NCBI RefSeq assembly: GCF_000513275.1
Contig: NZ_CBVJ010000046.1
Location: forward strand, 1-64,000
DNA from: Paenibacillus gorillae
GTDB taxonomy: Bacteria; Bacillota; Bacilli; Paenibacillales; Paenibacillaceae
DNA length: 64,000 nt
Direction: 5' to 3'
Each line of letters starts with the position of its first letter. The first letter of the stretch is position 1. The notes under the pieces were generated by a model. It was not told the origin of the DNA. It searched no databases and worked only from the letters and a program-made list of their open reading frames with translations. Below, one piece after another: positions 17,193 to 25,599 of the stretch. The translations under genes and the position numbers were made by a program.

Positions 17193-18671
17193 TTACAAGA
17201 TGATTGCAATGAGTCCGCCGGAGCCTTCATTAATAATTCTGCCGAGTGTTTCTTGCAATTTGTAGCGTGCGTTGTCCGGCATCATTGCAATTTTACCCTG
17301 GATACCTTCCCGGACCAGCGAGTGAAGTGAACGGCCAAAGATGTCGGATTCCCAAATTTTAATCGGATCGGCTTCAAAGTCCTGCATCAGATAACGCACC
17401 AGCTCTTCCGTCTGTTTCTCTGAACCGATAATGGGTGCAAACTCGGACTCGACGTCGACCCTGATCATATGAATCGACGGCGCTGTCGCCTTCAGCCTTA
17501 CACCAAAGCGTGAGCCCTGACGGATCAGCTCCGGCTCGTCGAGCGCCATCTCCGCAAGTGTAGGAGCAGCGATGCCATAGCCTGTAGCTTTCACCATTTC
17601 GAGCGCTTCGGCGAAGCGGTCGTATTCCCGCTTGGCATGCGAGAACTCCTGCATTAATTGAAGCAAGTGGTCTTTACCGCGAATCTCGACGCCAACGACT
17701 TCCATTAAGATGCGATCGTACAATTCGTCCGGTGCGTACAGATCGATCTCCGCAACCCCTTGCCCCATGTTCATGCCGCTGAGGCCGGCTCTTGCGATAA
17801 AGTCGTAGTCCATGAACTGCGAGACGACGCGGTCAACATCCCGTAAACGGCGAATGTCCTTGACCGTATCACGAACGGAATTTTCATAATTGCTGCGCAG
17901 CCAGTGCTGTTCATTCAGAACCATAACCCAGCTTGGAAGGTTGACATTCACTTCATGAACCGGGAATTCGTAGAGCACTTCGCGAAGGACAGAGACGACT
18001 TCCTCTTCTCCCATCGTAGCTACGCTAAGCGTAATAACCGGTATATCGTATTTGGCCTGAAGCTCGCCGCGCAGATTGAGCGCTTCCTCGCTTCTTGGTC
18101 TCGTCGAGTTGATGATCAGCACGAATGGCTTGCCGACTTCCTTCAGCTCGCTGATAACTCGTTCTTCCGCTTCCACATAGGAGCTGCGCGGAATTTCCGC
18201 GATTGTACCGTCGGTCGTCACGACGACGCCAAGCGTCGAATGCTCTTGTATCACTTTGCGAGTACCGATTTCAGCTGCTTCCTGGAACGGAATCGGCTCA
18301 TCGAACCAAGGTGTCGTAATCATGCGAGGTCCATTTTCATCCTCGTAGCCTTTGGCGCCCTCTACCGCGTAGCCTACGCAATCAACCAGCCTCACATTAA
18401 CTTCAAGGCCTTCGCTGACTCGCAGCTGGACAGCCTGATTCGGTACGAATTTCGGCTCGGTTGTCATGATCGTTTTACCTGCGGCGCTTTGAGGAAGTTC
18501 GTCAACGGCGCGGACCCGCTCGGCTTCACTAGCAATATTAGGAAGCACGACCGTCTCCATAAACCGTTTGATAAACGTTGATTTGCCCGTTCGGACTGCC
18601 CCGACTACCCCGAGGTAAATATCCCCGCCGGTACGTTCGGCAATGTCCTTGAAAATGTCCACTTTCTCCAC
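17193..18671 (-). CDS. spoIVA: Stage IV sporulation protein A, spore coat basement ATPase
   Basis: Hydrolyses ATP to polymerise on the forespore surface, forming the platform for coat assembly and cortex formation. The start is GTG at 18671, supported by GGGAGGGG seven bases upstream; this gives 492 residues, exactly the B. subtilis length, and the N-terminus VEKVDIFKDIAERTGGD. Walker A GAVRTGKS is at residues 24-31. The longer open frame upstream is not needed. Sporulation-specific control by sigma-E is known for the family; I could not find a convincing sigma-E promoter in the 270-base upstream gap. Confidence 0.97.
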   Translation of the reverse strand: MEKVDIFKDIAERTGGDIYLGVVGAVRTGKSTFIKRFMETVVLPNIASEAERVRAVDELPQSAAGKTIMTTEPKFVPNQAVQLRVSEGLEVNVRLVDCVGYAVEGAKGYEDENGPRMITTPWFDEPIPFQEAAEIGTRKVIQEHSTLGVVVTTDGTIAEIPRSSYVEAEERVISELKEVGKPFVLIINSTRPRSEEALNLRGELQAKYDIPVITLSVATMGEEEVVSVLREVLYEFPVHEVNVNLPSWVMVLNEQHWLRSNYENSVRDTVKDIRRLRDVDRVVSQFMDYDFIARAGLSGMNMGQGVAEIDLYAPDELYDRILMEVVGVEIRGKDHLLQLMQEFSHAKREYDRFAEALEMVKATGYGIAAPTLAEMALDEPELIRQGSRFGVRLKATAPSIHMIRVDVESEFAPIIGSEKQTEELVRYLMQDFEADPIKIWESDIFGRSLHSLVREGIQGKIAMMPDNARYKLQETLGRIINEGSGGLIAIIL

Positions 18672-18886
18672 TGAATATCCCCTCCCAATTGATTTTCCGG
18701 TTCGCCGCCTTCCACCGGACAAGAGGGCAGGCCAGCGACGCAACTCGTACAGCTTTTTGGACTAGTAATAGCATATTGTCCATACTCTCCGATTATGCCG
18801 ATTCCTTTCTAGAAATCTTTTTAATCGGGTCACACCTCTTGCCCTTCCAAGACTGAGTTATATGAGGATGGAAGGTTTTCTATACC

Positions 18887-18931
18887 AAAAAATCCTCATT
18901 AACACCCTTCTCAGGGGTCAATGAGGATTTT
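18887..18931 (-). terminator. Intrinsic terminator between the yphF-like gene and spoIVA
   Basis: Minus strand AAAATCCTCATT plus ACCC pairs with GGGT plus AATGAGGATTTT, ending in a T run. It separates spoIVA from the upstream unit. Confidence 0.9.
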
Positions 18932-18942
18932 CACTTCATAGG

Positions 18943-19683
18943 CTATGGAGCGATTGCAAGCGGCTCGCCGGCCTTCCAATGGTAGAGGGGCGATTTGACC
19001 GGCACGAACAGATCAGAGGATACGAGCACTTCTCGTACGTCCGCCCCTTCAGCCGGCTCGCCGCCGCTCTTCTGCACGGCTTGCATGAGATCTGGGCCAT
19101 AATCGGCATACACATTGCCTTGCTCGTCCGTCATGAGGGCAAGCGTTTGCCCGGAATACTCACTGCGCAAGGAAGGCGCTTTGCGCTTTAGTGCGTCAAA
19201 ATCGATATAGTGAAAGCCCGGGTAAGCCTCGCCGCCTTTTGGCACTTCGCCGTTATGGCTGCTTGAATACGTTCGCACCGCAGCCTGGATATCAACGAGC
19301 TGCTGGAAATTGACCAAGTTCATCAATTTCACCGCAGGCTCCGTATCTTCATTAATGATCAGAAAATAATAATTGCCGCCCTTTTCAAAAGCCGCCGAAG
19401 GAATGTCGCTGATGTAGCCTTGCGTTTGAAGCTGATGGAAGTCGATCTGAAACTTTTCGTATACCGGAGTTTCCGATGTACTGTTCTTAATCGGCAGCAT
19501 TCCTGTCTCGGATTGATACTGATCGATGGCCGCCTGAACGTTGCGAACTGCTTCCTTTGGCGGAATCTGGTTTTCTTTCAACTGTTTCTTAGGATACATA
19601 CAGCCGCTAAGCACCACAAGCGTCACAGCAGCCATAATGAGCAGCGTGGAACGGATACCGCGCCGCATTGCATAATTCATCAT
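18943..19683 (-). CDS. Lipoprotein of unknown function (YphF-like)
   Basis: A 246-residue lipoprotein; start ATG at 19683 has GGAGG eight bases upstream. The signal peptide ends in a lipobox LSGC (Cys about residue 28). The mature part contains two similar segments: AVRNVQAAIDQYQSETGMLPIKN and VDIQAAVRTYSSSHNGEVPKG, each a helix followed by a Pro-containing loop, reminiscent of pilin-like or duplicated domains. Position next to spoIVA, size and lipobox match B. subtilis YphF, whose role is not clear. The internal repetition is my observation. Confidence 0.78.
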   Translation of the reverse strand: MMNYAMRRGIRSTLLIMAAVTLVVLSGCMYPKKQLKENQIPPKEAVRNVQAAIDQYQSETGMLPIKNSTSETPVYEKFQIDFHQLQTQGYISDIPSAAFEKGGNYYFLIINEDTEPAVKLMNLVNFQQLVDIQAAVRTYSSSHNGEVPKGGEAYPGFHYIDFDALKRKAPSLRSEYSGQTLALMTDEQGNVYADYGPDLMQAVQKSGGEPAEGADVREVLVSSDLFVPVKSPLYHWKAGEPLAIAP

Positions 19684-19728
19684 TTCCGTTGTCCTCCTAA
19701 TTTCGGAATTGGCAACCACCGATAAAAC

Positions 19729-20079
19729 TTACCACAGCTTGTCGTCCTGCTCTTCCGCTTGCTTCGCCAGCAATCTCTCTACGGCAGAGCGGAGCGGATC
19801 AGGCCGAATTTCCGCAATCACTTTTCCAGCGACCCTAGCCTGGCAAGACAAGCGAATATGCTCGCCATCCAACCCGGCCAGCTTATGTCGTTCATTGTCT
19901 GCAATCGGCAGCAGCTCGCTTCCCGGCGATACGCTCATTTTACACATAAAACAGGCAGCTTTGCCGCCGCATCTCGTGCGAATCGTCAATCCTGCTTGCC
20001 TTGCTGCGTCCAGCAGTGTCGTTCCCCGTCTTACTTTCACCGTTTTGCCGGATGGCAAGAAACGAACCTCTCCGTTCAT
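19729..20079 (-). CDS. 2Fe-2S ferredoxin-like protein
   Basis: Small electron carrier of 116 residues. Four cysteines suited to a [2Fe-2S] cluster are seen: CGGKAACFMC (spacing C-x5-C-x2-C, about residues 37-46) and a fourth in LSCQARV near 79. The N-terminus is the usual beta-grasp start ending in GTTLLDAARQAGL. It overlaps the next gene upstream by four bases (ATGA), so translation is coupled with a nucleotidyltransferase-like protein. A second ferredoxin stands on the other side of that gene. Its redox partner is unknown. Confidence 0.85.
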   Translation of the reverse strand: MNGEVRFLPSGKTVKVRRGTTLLDAARQAGLTIRTRCGGKAACFMCKMSVSPGSELLPIADNERHKLAGLDGEHIRLSCQARVAGKVIAEIRPDPLRSAVERLLAKQAEEQDDKLW

Positions 20080-20672
20080 CGCAGCACACCGGTCCGCTTC
20101 TCGGCAATCATCTGATGCACCTTCCGGATCATACCTGGCGTGAACGTATTATAAGACTCCAGCTGCTTCAGCGCATCCTCATGCTTCGCTTCATCCTGTA
20201 CGTAAGCATCCATAATAAGCTGATAGCGATCCGGACGATCCCGCAGTACGTTGAACCACAACTCATGAGCGAGGGGCACGGTATGAACGAAATATTTGCC
20301 GTCCACGATGACCCGCTCTGCTAGCGGTTTCAGCAATTCCGATACTTTGGTCTCATAACGGCATCCATGTGCGCTCACGATAAATCCGCCTACTAGCTCA
20401 ACGGAAACACCCTCCAGCTGAAAATGGCATAGCGTCGAACGGTAGATGCCTGTCTCGCTCAACACGGGGCTGTCAACCGCATAGGGACTTAACAGACTGT
20501 AAAGACGATCGAAATCGGCCTCATCGATGTATAAATCCAAATCATTAGGCTCGCTAGTCAGCGGCAAACCCCGCAGCATTAAACCCGTGCTGCCCCCGAC
20601 AACCCAATCGATTCCGGTGCCCAATTGCGCAACGGATGCTAAAGCGCTTTCGATTCGTCCTTTTACGCTCAT
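20076..20672 (-). CDS. Nucleotidyltransferase-fold protein of unknown function
   Basis: The 198-residue product (ATG at 20672, AAGGAAG upstream) has the minimal polymerase-beta nucleotidyltransferase signature: VVGGSTGLMLRG (about residues 25-36) then NDLDLYID with two Asp one residue apart (about 43-50). Such proteins include tRNA, antibiotic and toxin-antitoxin nucleotidyltransferases and inactive relatives. A third acidic residue in SVELVGGF (about 99) may complete the site. It stands alone between two ferredoxin genes with tight spacing (14 bases on one side, a four-base overlap on the other). No HEPN partner was found. The target is unknown. Confidence 0.75.
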   Translation of the reverse strand: MSVKGRIESALASVAQLGTGIDWVVGGSTGLMLRGLPLTSEPNDLDLYIDEADFDRLYSLLSPYAVDSPVLSETGIYRSTLCHFQLEGVSVELVGGFIVSAHGCRYETKVSELLKPLAERVIVDGKYFVHTVPLAHELWFNVLRDRPDRYQLIMDAYVQDEAKHEDALKQLESYNTFTPGMIRKVHQMIAEKRTGVLR

Positions 20673-20686
20673 GATTGGCACTTCCT

Positions 20687-20983
20687 TTAGAAATAAGGTT
20701 TGTTGTAAGCTTTGATAACAATGCTGCTGTTCTTGACGACAGCCTGGCAAGCAAGTCTGTAGCCTTCCTCGAACTCTTCCGGCTCCAGACGGTCCCATTC
20801 GGCGTCCGTGATGCCTTCGAGCGCTTCCGAACCTTCCGTTATCATGCAGCGGCAGCGCGCACAGGTACCCCGCGTGCAGGAAGAGGACCAGTCGACTTTA
20901 TGCTTTAGCGCCAATCGAAGCAGCGTCTCGCCCGCTTCCGATTCAACGACAGCCGTCTTTGTTCTTCCCTTCAGCTCGATCAT
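20687..20983 (-). CDS. 2Fe-2S ferredoxin (plant type)
   Basis: A 98-residue beta-grasp ferredoxin. Cluster cysteines: SCTRGTCARC (spacing C-x4-C-x2-C, about residues 36-43) and the fourth in YRLACQAVV near 79; an extra Cys directly after the third lies in RCRC. The first 30 residues match the ferredoxin fold (ETLLRLALKHKVDW). It is the first of a three-gene group with the nucleotidyltransferase-like gene and a second ferredoxin. The partner oxidoreductase is not in the window. Confidence 0.88.
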   Translation of the reverse strand: MIELKGRTKTAVVESEAGETLLRLALKHKVDWSSSCTRGTCARCRCMITEGSEALEGITDAEWDRLEPEEFEEGYRLACQAVVKNSSIVIKAYNKPYF

Positions 20984-21029
20984 TTCAATATTCCTTTCTA
21001 CTGCATATGTATGGCATTCTTCTTGCTGC

Positions 21030-21209
21030 TTATATGATGGAGAAAAGACCGTAAATAAAACCGAATACGAGCATTAAGAACGCAATCAGCGATAAAATAA
21101 ATTTCACAACGCCCTTGGTCTTCAAACGGGCGAATGTAATGATTACTGCGGCAATCGCCATCAGTCCGATACCAATAAAAGAAACCCACATTTTCGACAT
21201 TGGATCCAT
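21030..21209 (-). CDS. Small two-helix membrane protein (YphE/DUF2768-like)
   Basis: A 59-residue protein; ATG at 21209 is preceded by AGGAGAAG at a good distance, while the longer open frame is not supported. Two membrane segments are visible: MWVSFIGIGLMAIAAVIITFA and FILSLIAFLMLVFGFIYG (truncated here), separated by the basic RLKTKGVVK. The size, layout and position between gpsA/spoVIF and the yphF-like gene correspond to B. subtilis YphE. Function is unknown; sporulation is likely from context only. Confidence 0.75.
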   Translation of the reverse strand: MDPMSKMWVSFIGIGLMAIAAVIITFARLKTKGVVKFILSLIAFLMLVFGFIYGLFSII

Positions 21210-21282
21210 GTGTCTATCTTCTCCTAATCTACAAAAGAATAAATCTTGCAACCTTCATTATAGCATCGACAGCAAAAAAGGA

Positions 21283-21333
21283 CAAAAACGGAAAATAGCG
21301 CTCCGGATGAAATGCAAATTTCGTCCGGGGCGC
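21283..21333 (-). terminator. Intrinsic terminator after spoVIF
   Basis: Minus strand long stem around GCGCCCCGGACGAAAT and ATTTCATCCGGAGCGC, followed by TATTTTCCGTTTTTG; 23 bases after the spoVIF stop. Confidence 0.8.
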
Positions 21334-21356
21334 CATTGCTTTTATCCGATCATGCG

Positions 21357-21635
21357 TTATCGTTTAATCATCATTTTCATTAACGATTCGATGTTGCCCA
21401 TATTCATCCCGCTTGCCTTTACAGCTTTGACAATATCATTCATTGTCGAATCCGACACGGGAATTTTGGCCATCTCCGAAACCTGCTTAATAAGCTTGCG
21501 CAGCTCCGCTTCGTTCTGCATCGTTGTGTTGGTTACAGTGCTGGCCAGCTTCTTCACAGAGCCTTCGGTAATATTTTTGCCTGTTTTTTTGTTGATTGCC
21601 CCCAGCACATCTTTGGAAAAACTTTTCTTTTCCAT
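21357..21635 (-). CDS. spoVIF: Stage VI sporulation protein F family
   Basis: A small acidic/basic helical protein of 92 residues; start ATG at 21635 has GGGAGGGGAG upstream. DVLGAINKKTGKNI, LRKLIKQVSEMAKIPVS and NDIVKAVKASGMNMGNIESLMKM line up with the SpoVIF/YjcC family, which helps coat assembly late in sporulation. In B. subtilis spoVIF is in a different place (yjc region); here it is the last gene after gpsA. Family assignment is by remembered pattern, without alignment. Confidence 0.75.
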   Translation of the reverse strand: MEKKSFSKDVLGAINKKTGKNITEGSVKKLASTVTNTTMQNEAELRKLIKQVSEMAKIPVSDSTMNDIVKAVKASGMNMGNIESLMKMMIKR

Positions 21636-21750
21636 GCTTCTCCCCTCCCGCAGCGATCGCTTCAGCATACCTAATTCGTAAGCATTGCCTAAGATCATCA
21701 TATGAGAGGGGTCTGGGATTGGTGTAGGCGGTCATACCGCCTCAACGGGA

Positions 21751-22785
21751 CTATTCGATCTGTTCAATCTCGTGTGTCTTGAGTCTGCCCATCAAATTCT
21801 CGACGGCTGTACGCGGCGAACTGCCTGCAAACAGCACCTGATAGAGCTGTGCAGTAATCGGCATTTCCACCTCATAGCGGCTGGCAAGCTCATAGGCGGC
21901 ACGGGTCGTCTTCACACCCTCTACAACCATACCCATTCGCTCCAGCACTTCTTCAAGCGGTGAGCCGTCTGCAAGCATCGACCCGGCACGCCAGTTGCGG
22001 CTGTGCTTGCTCGTACAAGTAACGACAAGATCGCCAACGCCGGCAAGGCCCGCGAATGTGAGCGGATTAGCGCCCATCGCCGTACCAAGACGGCTAATCT
22101 CGGCCAATCCCCGCGTAATTAGCGCGGCTTTGGCGTTGTCTCCAAAGCCTAAGCCATCGGATAGGCCGGCTCCAAGTGCAATAATGTTCTTAATTGCACC
22201 TGCGACTTCTACACCTGCTACGTCTGGATTCGTGTAAACCCGGAAGTACCCGTTCATGAACGCGTCTTGGGCCTGTTCAGCCGCTTCCTGATCAGCAGAT
22301 GCGACGACGACCGTCGTAGGCTGCTTGCGGATGACTTCCTCTGCATGACTTGGACCGGACAATACAGCAATCTGATCTGGCGAACGGCCCAGTTCCTCGG
22401 CCAATACCGTCGTCATTCTTTTCAGCGTGCCGGTCTCGAAGCCTTTCGTCGCATGAATGCACAATGTCGTTTCCTTCATAAAAGGCGCCGCCTGCTTTGC
22501 CACTTCGCGCATCGCAGCGGAAGGCGCAACAAACAGAGCCAGCTCGGCATCCTGCAGCGCTTCCTTCATTTCGGTCGTCGCCCGCAACAACTGAGGAAGC
22601 TTCACGCCGGGCAAATATTTCGAGTTTTCGTGCTCGGCATTGATTTGCTCTGCCTGATCGGCATTCCTTGTCCAAAGCAGCACGTCAAATCCGTTTTGCG
22701 CCAAGACGGAAGCCAGAGCCGTTCCCCAGCTTCCGGCAACGAACACGGCCGCGCGGCGCCCCGCCTGCGCTTTTGTTTCCGTCAT
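21751..22785 (-). CDS. gpsA: Glycerol-3-phosphate dehydrogenase GpsA
   Basis: Reduces dihydroxyacetone phosphate to sn-glycerol-3-phosphate, the backbone for phospholipids. Start ATG at 22785 has AAAGGAG upstream and lies four bases after plsY, whose acyl transfer uses the product. 344 residues. NAD-binding segment AAVFVAGSWGTALA is at 12-25; the catalytic Lys is in VAGAIKNIIALGAGLSDGL, and GDLVVTCTS and SRN follow. Oddity: the expected GxGxxG reads V-A-G-S-W-G, because codon 16 is GTT instead of a glycine codon. All other motifs look intact. Confidence 0.95.
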   Translation of the reverse strand: MTETKAQAGRRAAVFVAGSWGTALASVLAQNGFDVLLWTRNADQAEQINAEHENSKYLPGVKLPQLLRATTEMKEALQDAELALFVAPSAAMREVAKQAAPFMKETTLCIHATKGFETGTLKRMTTVLAEELGRSPDQIAVLSGPSHAEEVIRKQPTTVVVASADQEAAEQAQDAFMNGYFRVYTNPDVAGVEVAGAIKNIIALGAGLSDGLGFGDNAKAALITRGLAEISRLGTAMGANPLTFAGLAGVGDLVVTCTSKHSRNWRAGSMLADGSPLEEVLERMGMVVEGVKTTRAAYELASRYEVEMPITAQLYQVLFAGSSPRTAVENLMGRLKTHEIEQIE

Positions 22786-22789
22786 CTTG

Positions 22790-23404
22790 TTATGCTCCTT
22801 TTTTCGCGCCGAGCTTGTTCTCCGTTCCTTGAACAAGCTTGACGATATTGGTCCGGTGACGGACGAAAGCAAACACGCAAAGCAATAAGCTGACCAGCAA
22901 TAAAGGCAATGAATAATGAATGAGGCCGATCAAAAGCGGTACAAACGCCGCAAACAGCAGAGATCCCAAACTCACGTAACGCGTAATAGCAATAGATGCG
23001 ATCGCGATAACGCCGGCAATAAGTGCAGGTACAAATGCCAATGTCACCATGACGCCAACGGTAGTCGAAATGCCCTTTCCGCCTTTGAAGCGGAACCATA
23101 CCGGCCAATTGTGGCCTATAATGGCGGCAAGACCGCTGAGCACTGCCGTCCAGTCGCCTAGATCATCAGGACCAAGCAACCGGCCTATCAGCACAGCTGC
23201 GATACCTTTGGCAATATCCAGAACGAATACGAACAGACCAGGCCCTTTGCCCAGAACCCTGATCGTATTCGTTGCTCCGGCGTTGCCGCTTCCATGCTCC
23301 CGGATATCGATCCCTTTAACCAATCTTGCAATTACGATACTGAATGAAATCGAACCTAATAAATAACTGGCGACAACCGCAATAATAGCGTTCAGCAAAA
23401 TCAT
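22790..23404 (-). CDS. plsY: Glycerol-3-phosphate acyltransferase PlsY
   Basis: Membrane enzyme that moves the acyl group from acyl-phosphate to glycerol-3-phosphate, first step of phospholipid synthesis. The 204 residues contain SYLLGSISFSIVIARL, the glycine-rich GSGNAGATNTIRVLGK (about 37-52), and FKGGKGISTT (about 104-113), all conserved loops of the family; five or more membrane segments. It lies between der and gpsA with six- and four-base gaps. Confidence 0.95.
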   Translation of the reverse strand: MILLNAIIAVVASYLLGSISFSIVIARLVKGIDIREHGSGNAGATNTIRVLGKGPGLFVFVLDIAKGIAAVLIGRLLGPDDLGDWTAVLSGLAAIIGHNWPVWFRFKGGKGISTTVGVMVTLAFVPALIAGVIAIASIAITRYVSLGSLLFAAFVPLLIGLIHYSLPLLLVSLLLCVFAFVRHRTNIVKLVQGTENKLGAKKGA

Positions 23405-23410
23405 TCTCCC

Positions 23411-24733
23411 CTAATCCTCGTCAGACTTCCTCCGTGTAAACAGACGAACCGGCGTGCCTTCGAAATCAAATGCCGCGCGGATTTTGTTTTCCAAGTAACG
23501 CTCGTACGAGAAATGCATCATATCCGGATCGTTGACAAAAATAACGATCGTCGGCGGCTTGGTTGCCACTTGCGTTACATAATTAATCTTCAGACGTCTT
23601 CCCTTGTCGGTCGGCGGCGGATTGTAGGCAACCGCATCGGCAACGACATCGTTCAGCAAGTGTGTCTGAATGCGCATTGCATGCTGCTGCGATACATGAT
23701 TAACGATCGGAAGCAGCTTATGCAGACGCGACTTCGTAAGCGCCGACAAATACGTGACTGGCGCATAGGTCATGAACAGGAAATGATCGCGAATGTTTTG
23801 CGTAAAAGCGTTCATCGTCTTATCGTCTTTCTCGACGACATCCCATTTGTTCACGACAAAGATCGATGCTTTGCCCGCTTCATGAGCATAACCGGCAATG
23901 TGTTTGTCCTGCTCGATGATGCCTTCTTCGCCGTTAATAAGCACAAGCACGACATCCGCCCGCTCGATCGCTTTCATCGCGCGCATTACGCTGTACTTTT
24001 CCGTCGTTTCATATACTTTGCCGCGTTTGCGCATGCCGGCAGTGTCGATCAGGACGTAACGCTGACCGTCACGCTCGAACGGCGTATCGATCGCATCCCG
24101 CGTTGTTCCCGCCACATTGCTTACAATGACGCGCTCTTCGCCTAGCAAAGCATTTACGAGCGAAGACTTGCCTACGTTTGGACGTCCGATCAACGCAACC
24201 CGAATGACATCATCGTCATAACCGTCATCCTCAATAATTGGAAGCTTTTCTACCACAGCATCCAGCAAATCGCCGATTCCGATACCATGGGAACCGGAAA
24301 TAGCCATCGGTTGTCCGAAACCGAGGCCGTAGAACTCATAGACCTCATCCATTCGATCCTGGTTATCTACTTTATTAACAGCCAGTACGATTGGCTTGCG
24401 GGAGCGGAAGAGCATCTGCGCCACTTCGTCATCCGAATGCGTCAAACCTGCTTTGGCGTCTACCATAAAAATAATGACATCCGCCTCTTCAATTGCCAGC
24501 TCCGCTTGCATGCGGACTGATTTCATAATTTCATCTTCGCCGTCGATCTCGATACCTCCGGTATCTACGATGCTGAAAGCGACGCCGTTCCATTCACCGG
24601 CACTATACAATCGATCGCGGGTAACCCCCGGTTTATCCTCTACAATTGCGAGCCGGTCGCCGACTATACGGTTGAATATGGTTGATTTGCCCACATTCGG
24701 ACGCCCGACGATGGCGATAACGGGTCTTGCCAT
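23411..24733 (-). CDS. der: Ribosome biogenesis GTPase Der (EngA)
   Basis: Essential GTPase for 50S subunit maturation. Two G domains in tandem: the first with GRPNVGKST (about residue 8), DTGGIE, NKVD; the second with GRPNVGKSS (about 183), DTAGMRKRG and NKWD. A KH-like C-terminal domain follows from about residue 350 ([20 protein letters not shown]) and a basic tail ends the protein. 440 residues, the usual length. First gene of the der-plsY-gpsA-spoVIF row. Confidence 0.97.
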   Translation of the reverse strand: MARPVIAIVGRPNVGKSTIFNRIVGDRLAIVEDKPGVTRDRLYSAGEWNGVAFSIVDTGGIEIDGEDEIMKSVRMQAELAIEEADVIIFMVDAKAGLTHSDDEVAQMLFRSRKPIVLAVNKVDNQDRMDEVYEFYGLGFGQPMAISGSHGIGIGDLLDAVVEKLPIIEDDGYDDDVIRVALIGRPNVGKSSLVNALLGEERVIVSNVAGTTRDAIDTPFERDGQRYVLIDTAGMRKRGKVYETTEKYSVMRAMKAIERADVVLVLINGEEGIIEQDKHIAGYAHEAGKASIFVVNKWDVVEKDDKTMNAFTQNIRDHFLFMTYAPVTYLSALTKSRLHKLLPIVNHVSQQHAMRIQTHLLNDVVADAVAYNPPPTDKGRRLKINYVTQVATKPPTIVIFVNDPDMMHFSYERYLENKIRAAFDFEGTPVRLFTRRKSDED

Positions 24734-24811
24734 AGTTGATGTTCACTCCTTCAGAAATACTCACGTTTAACATCATAGCAAAAAACGACGTACTTGGCTA
24801 ACTTTTCATCT

Positions 24812-25453
24812 TTATTCTGGGCTGCTTCGCTTGTTTTTCATTAAGAAAACAGCTAAATTTTCCATAACCGATCGTAAAATGGTGAAGGACATACTTATAA
24901 TTCTCGCTGCGCCGAATGCAATCCATAAGCCGTCCCACCATGCTAATTCGCCAACTCCTCCGATATACCTTCCTCCGCTCAGCACTGCGAAATTTATTTC
25001 TGCGAATACTGCGGAAAATACGAGCACTGCAAATTGATGCTTGGCCTTAGATGAAAATGCAGCTGCCAATATTCCGCCAAGCAATGGAGCATCCCATCTC
25101 GGATCAAGCCAATAAAACACCGGGTCAGCTAAATACATCTTTTGCAGACAACCCCAAATAACGCCTGTCAACAAGGCGCATAAAAGCAAATACCATTTCG
25201 CTTCGGCCAAGCCTTGTCCATGAACAGCCGATAGAGCCGCAAGCATAAGCAAGATCGCACTGGCATGCCACATGATACTGACAGTCCCGAATGCTGTCGT
25301 ATGCTGTAGAGGCTGCAGTATGATGCAGCCCGCTGCAATTATTGTTAATATCCGCTTATGGGCGATTGCTGCTCCTACCCATTCCGACCAGCCTGTAGCC
25401 ATTAATATGAATAAGATCATTACAATCCATAACGTTATATATCCTGGATTCAT
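24812..25453 (-). CDS. Polytopic membrane protein (YphA-like)
   Basis: A 213-residue membrane protein; ATG at 25453 is preceded by GAGAGGTGATGG. Six or so hydrophobic segments are separated by short loops (for example WIVMILFILMATGW, IIAAGCIILQPL, IMWHASAILLMLAAL). No catalytic motif is seen. Its place between der and the S1-like gene, and its layout, match B. subtilis YphA, which has no known function. It begins 146 bases after the terminator of the S1 gene, so it may have its own promoter. Confidence 0.7.
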   Translation of the reverse strand: MNPGYITLWIVMILFILMATGWSEWVGAAIAHKRILTIIAAGCIILQPLQHTTAFGTVSIMWHASAILLMLAALSAVHGQGLAEAKWYLLLCALLTGVIWGCLQKMYLADPVFYWLDPRWDAPLLGGILAAAFSSKAKHQFAVLVFSAVFAEINFAVLSGGRYIGGVGELAWWDGLWIAFGAARIISMSFTILRSVMENLAVFLMKNKRSSPE

Positions 25454-25527
25454 AGGTCCATCACCTCTCATCGACCTATTATGCACCCAAGCGGGAACGG
25501 CTATGCCGGACTATATGTAAAAGCTGT

Positions 25528-25569
25528 AAAAAAAGAGACTTTACCCAGTATACGGGTACAGTCTCTTTG
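25528..25569 (-). terminator. Intrinsic terminator after the S1-like gene
   Basis: Minus strand AAAGAGACTGTACCC pairs with GGGTAAAGTCTCTTT, ending in seven T; 30 bases past the stop codon. Confidence 0.92.
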
Positions 25570-25599
25570 CTATACGTCTGAGATCCTTGAAGGATCTTA

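Noticed and set aside
20076..20672. MNT-HEPN type toxin-antitoxin pair
   Set aside because: The nucleotidyltransferase-like protein has no HEPN neighbour; both adjacent genes are clear ferredoxins.
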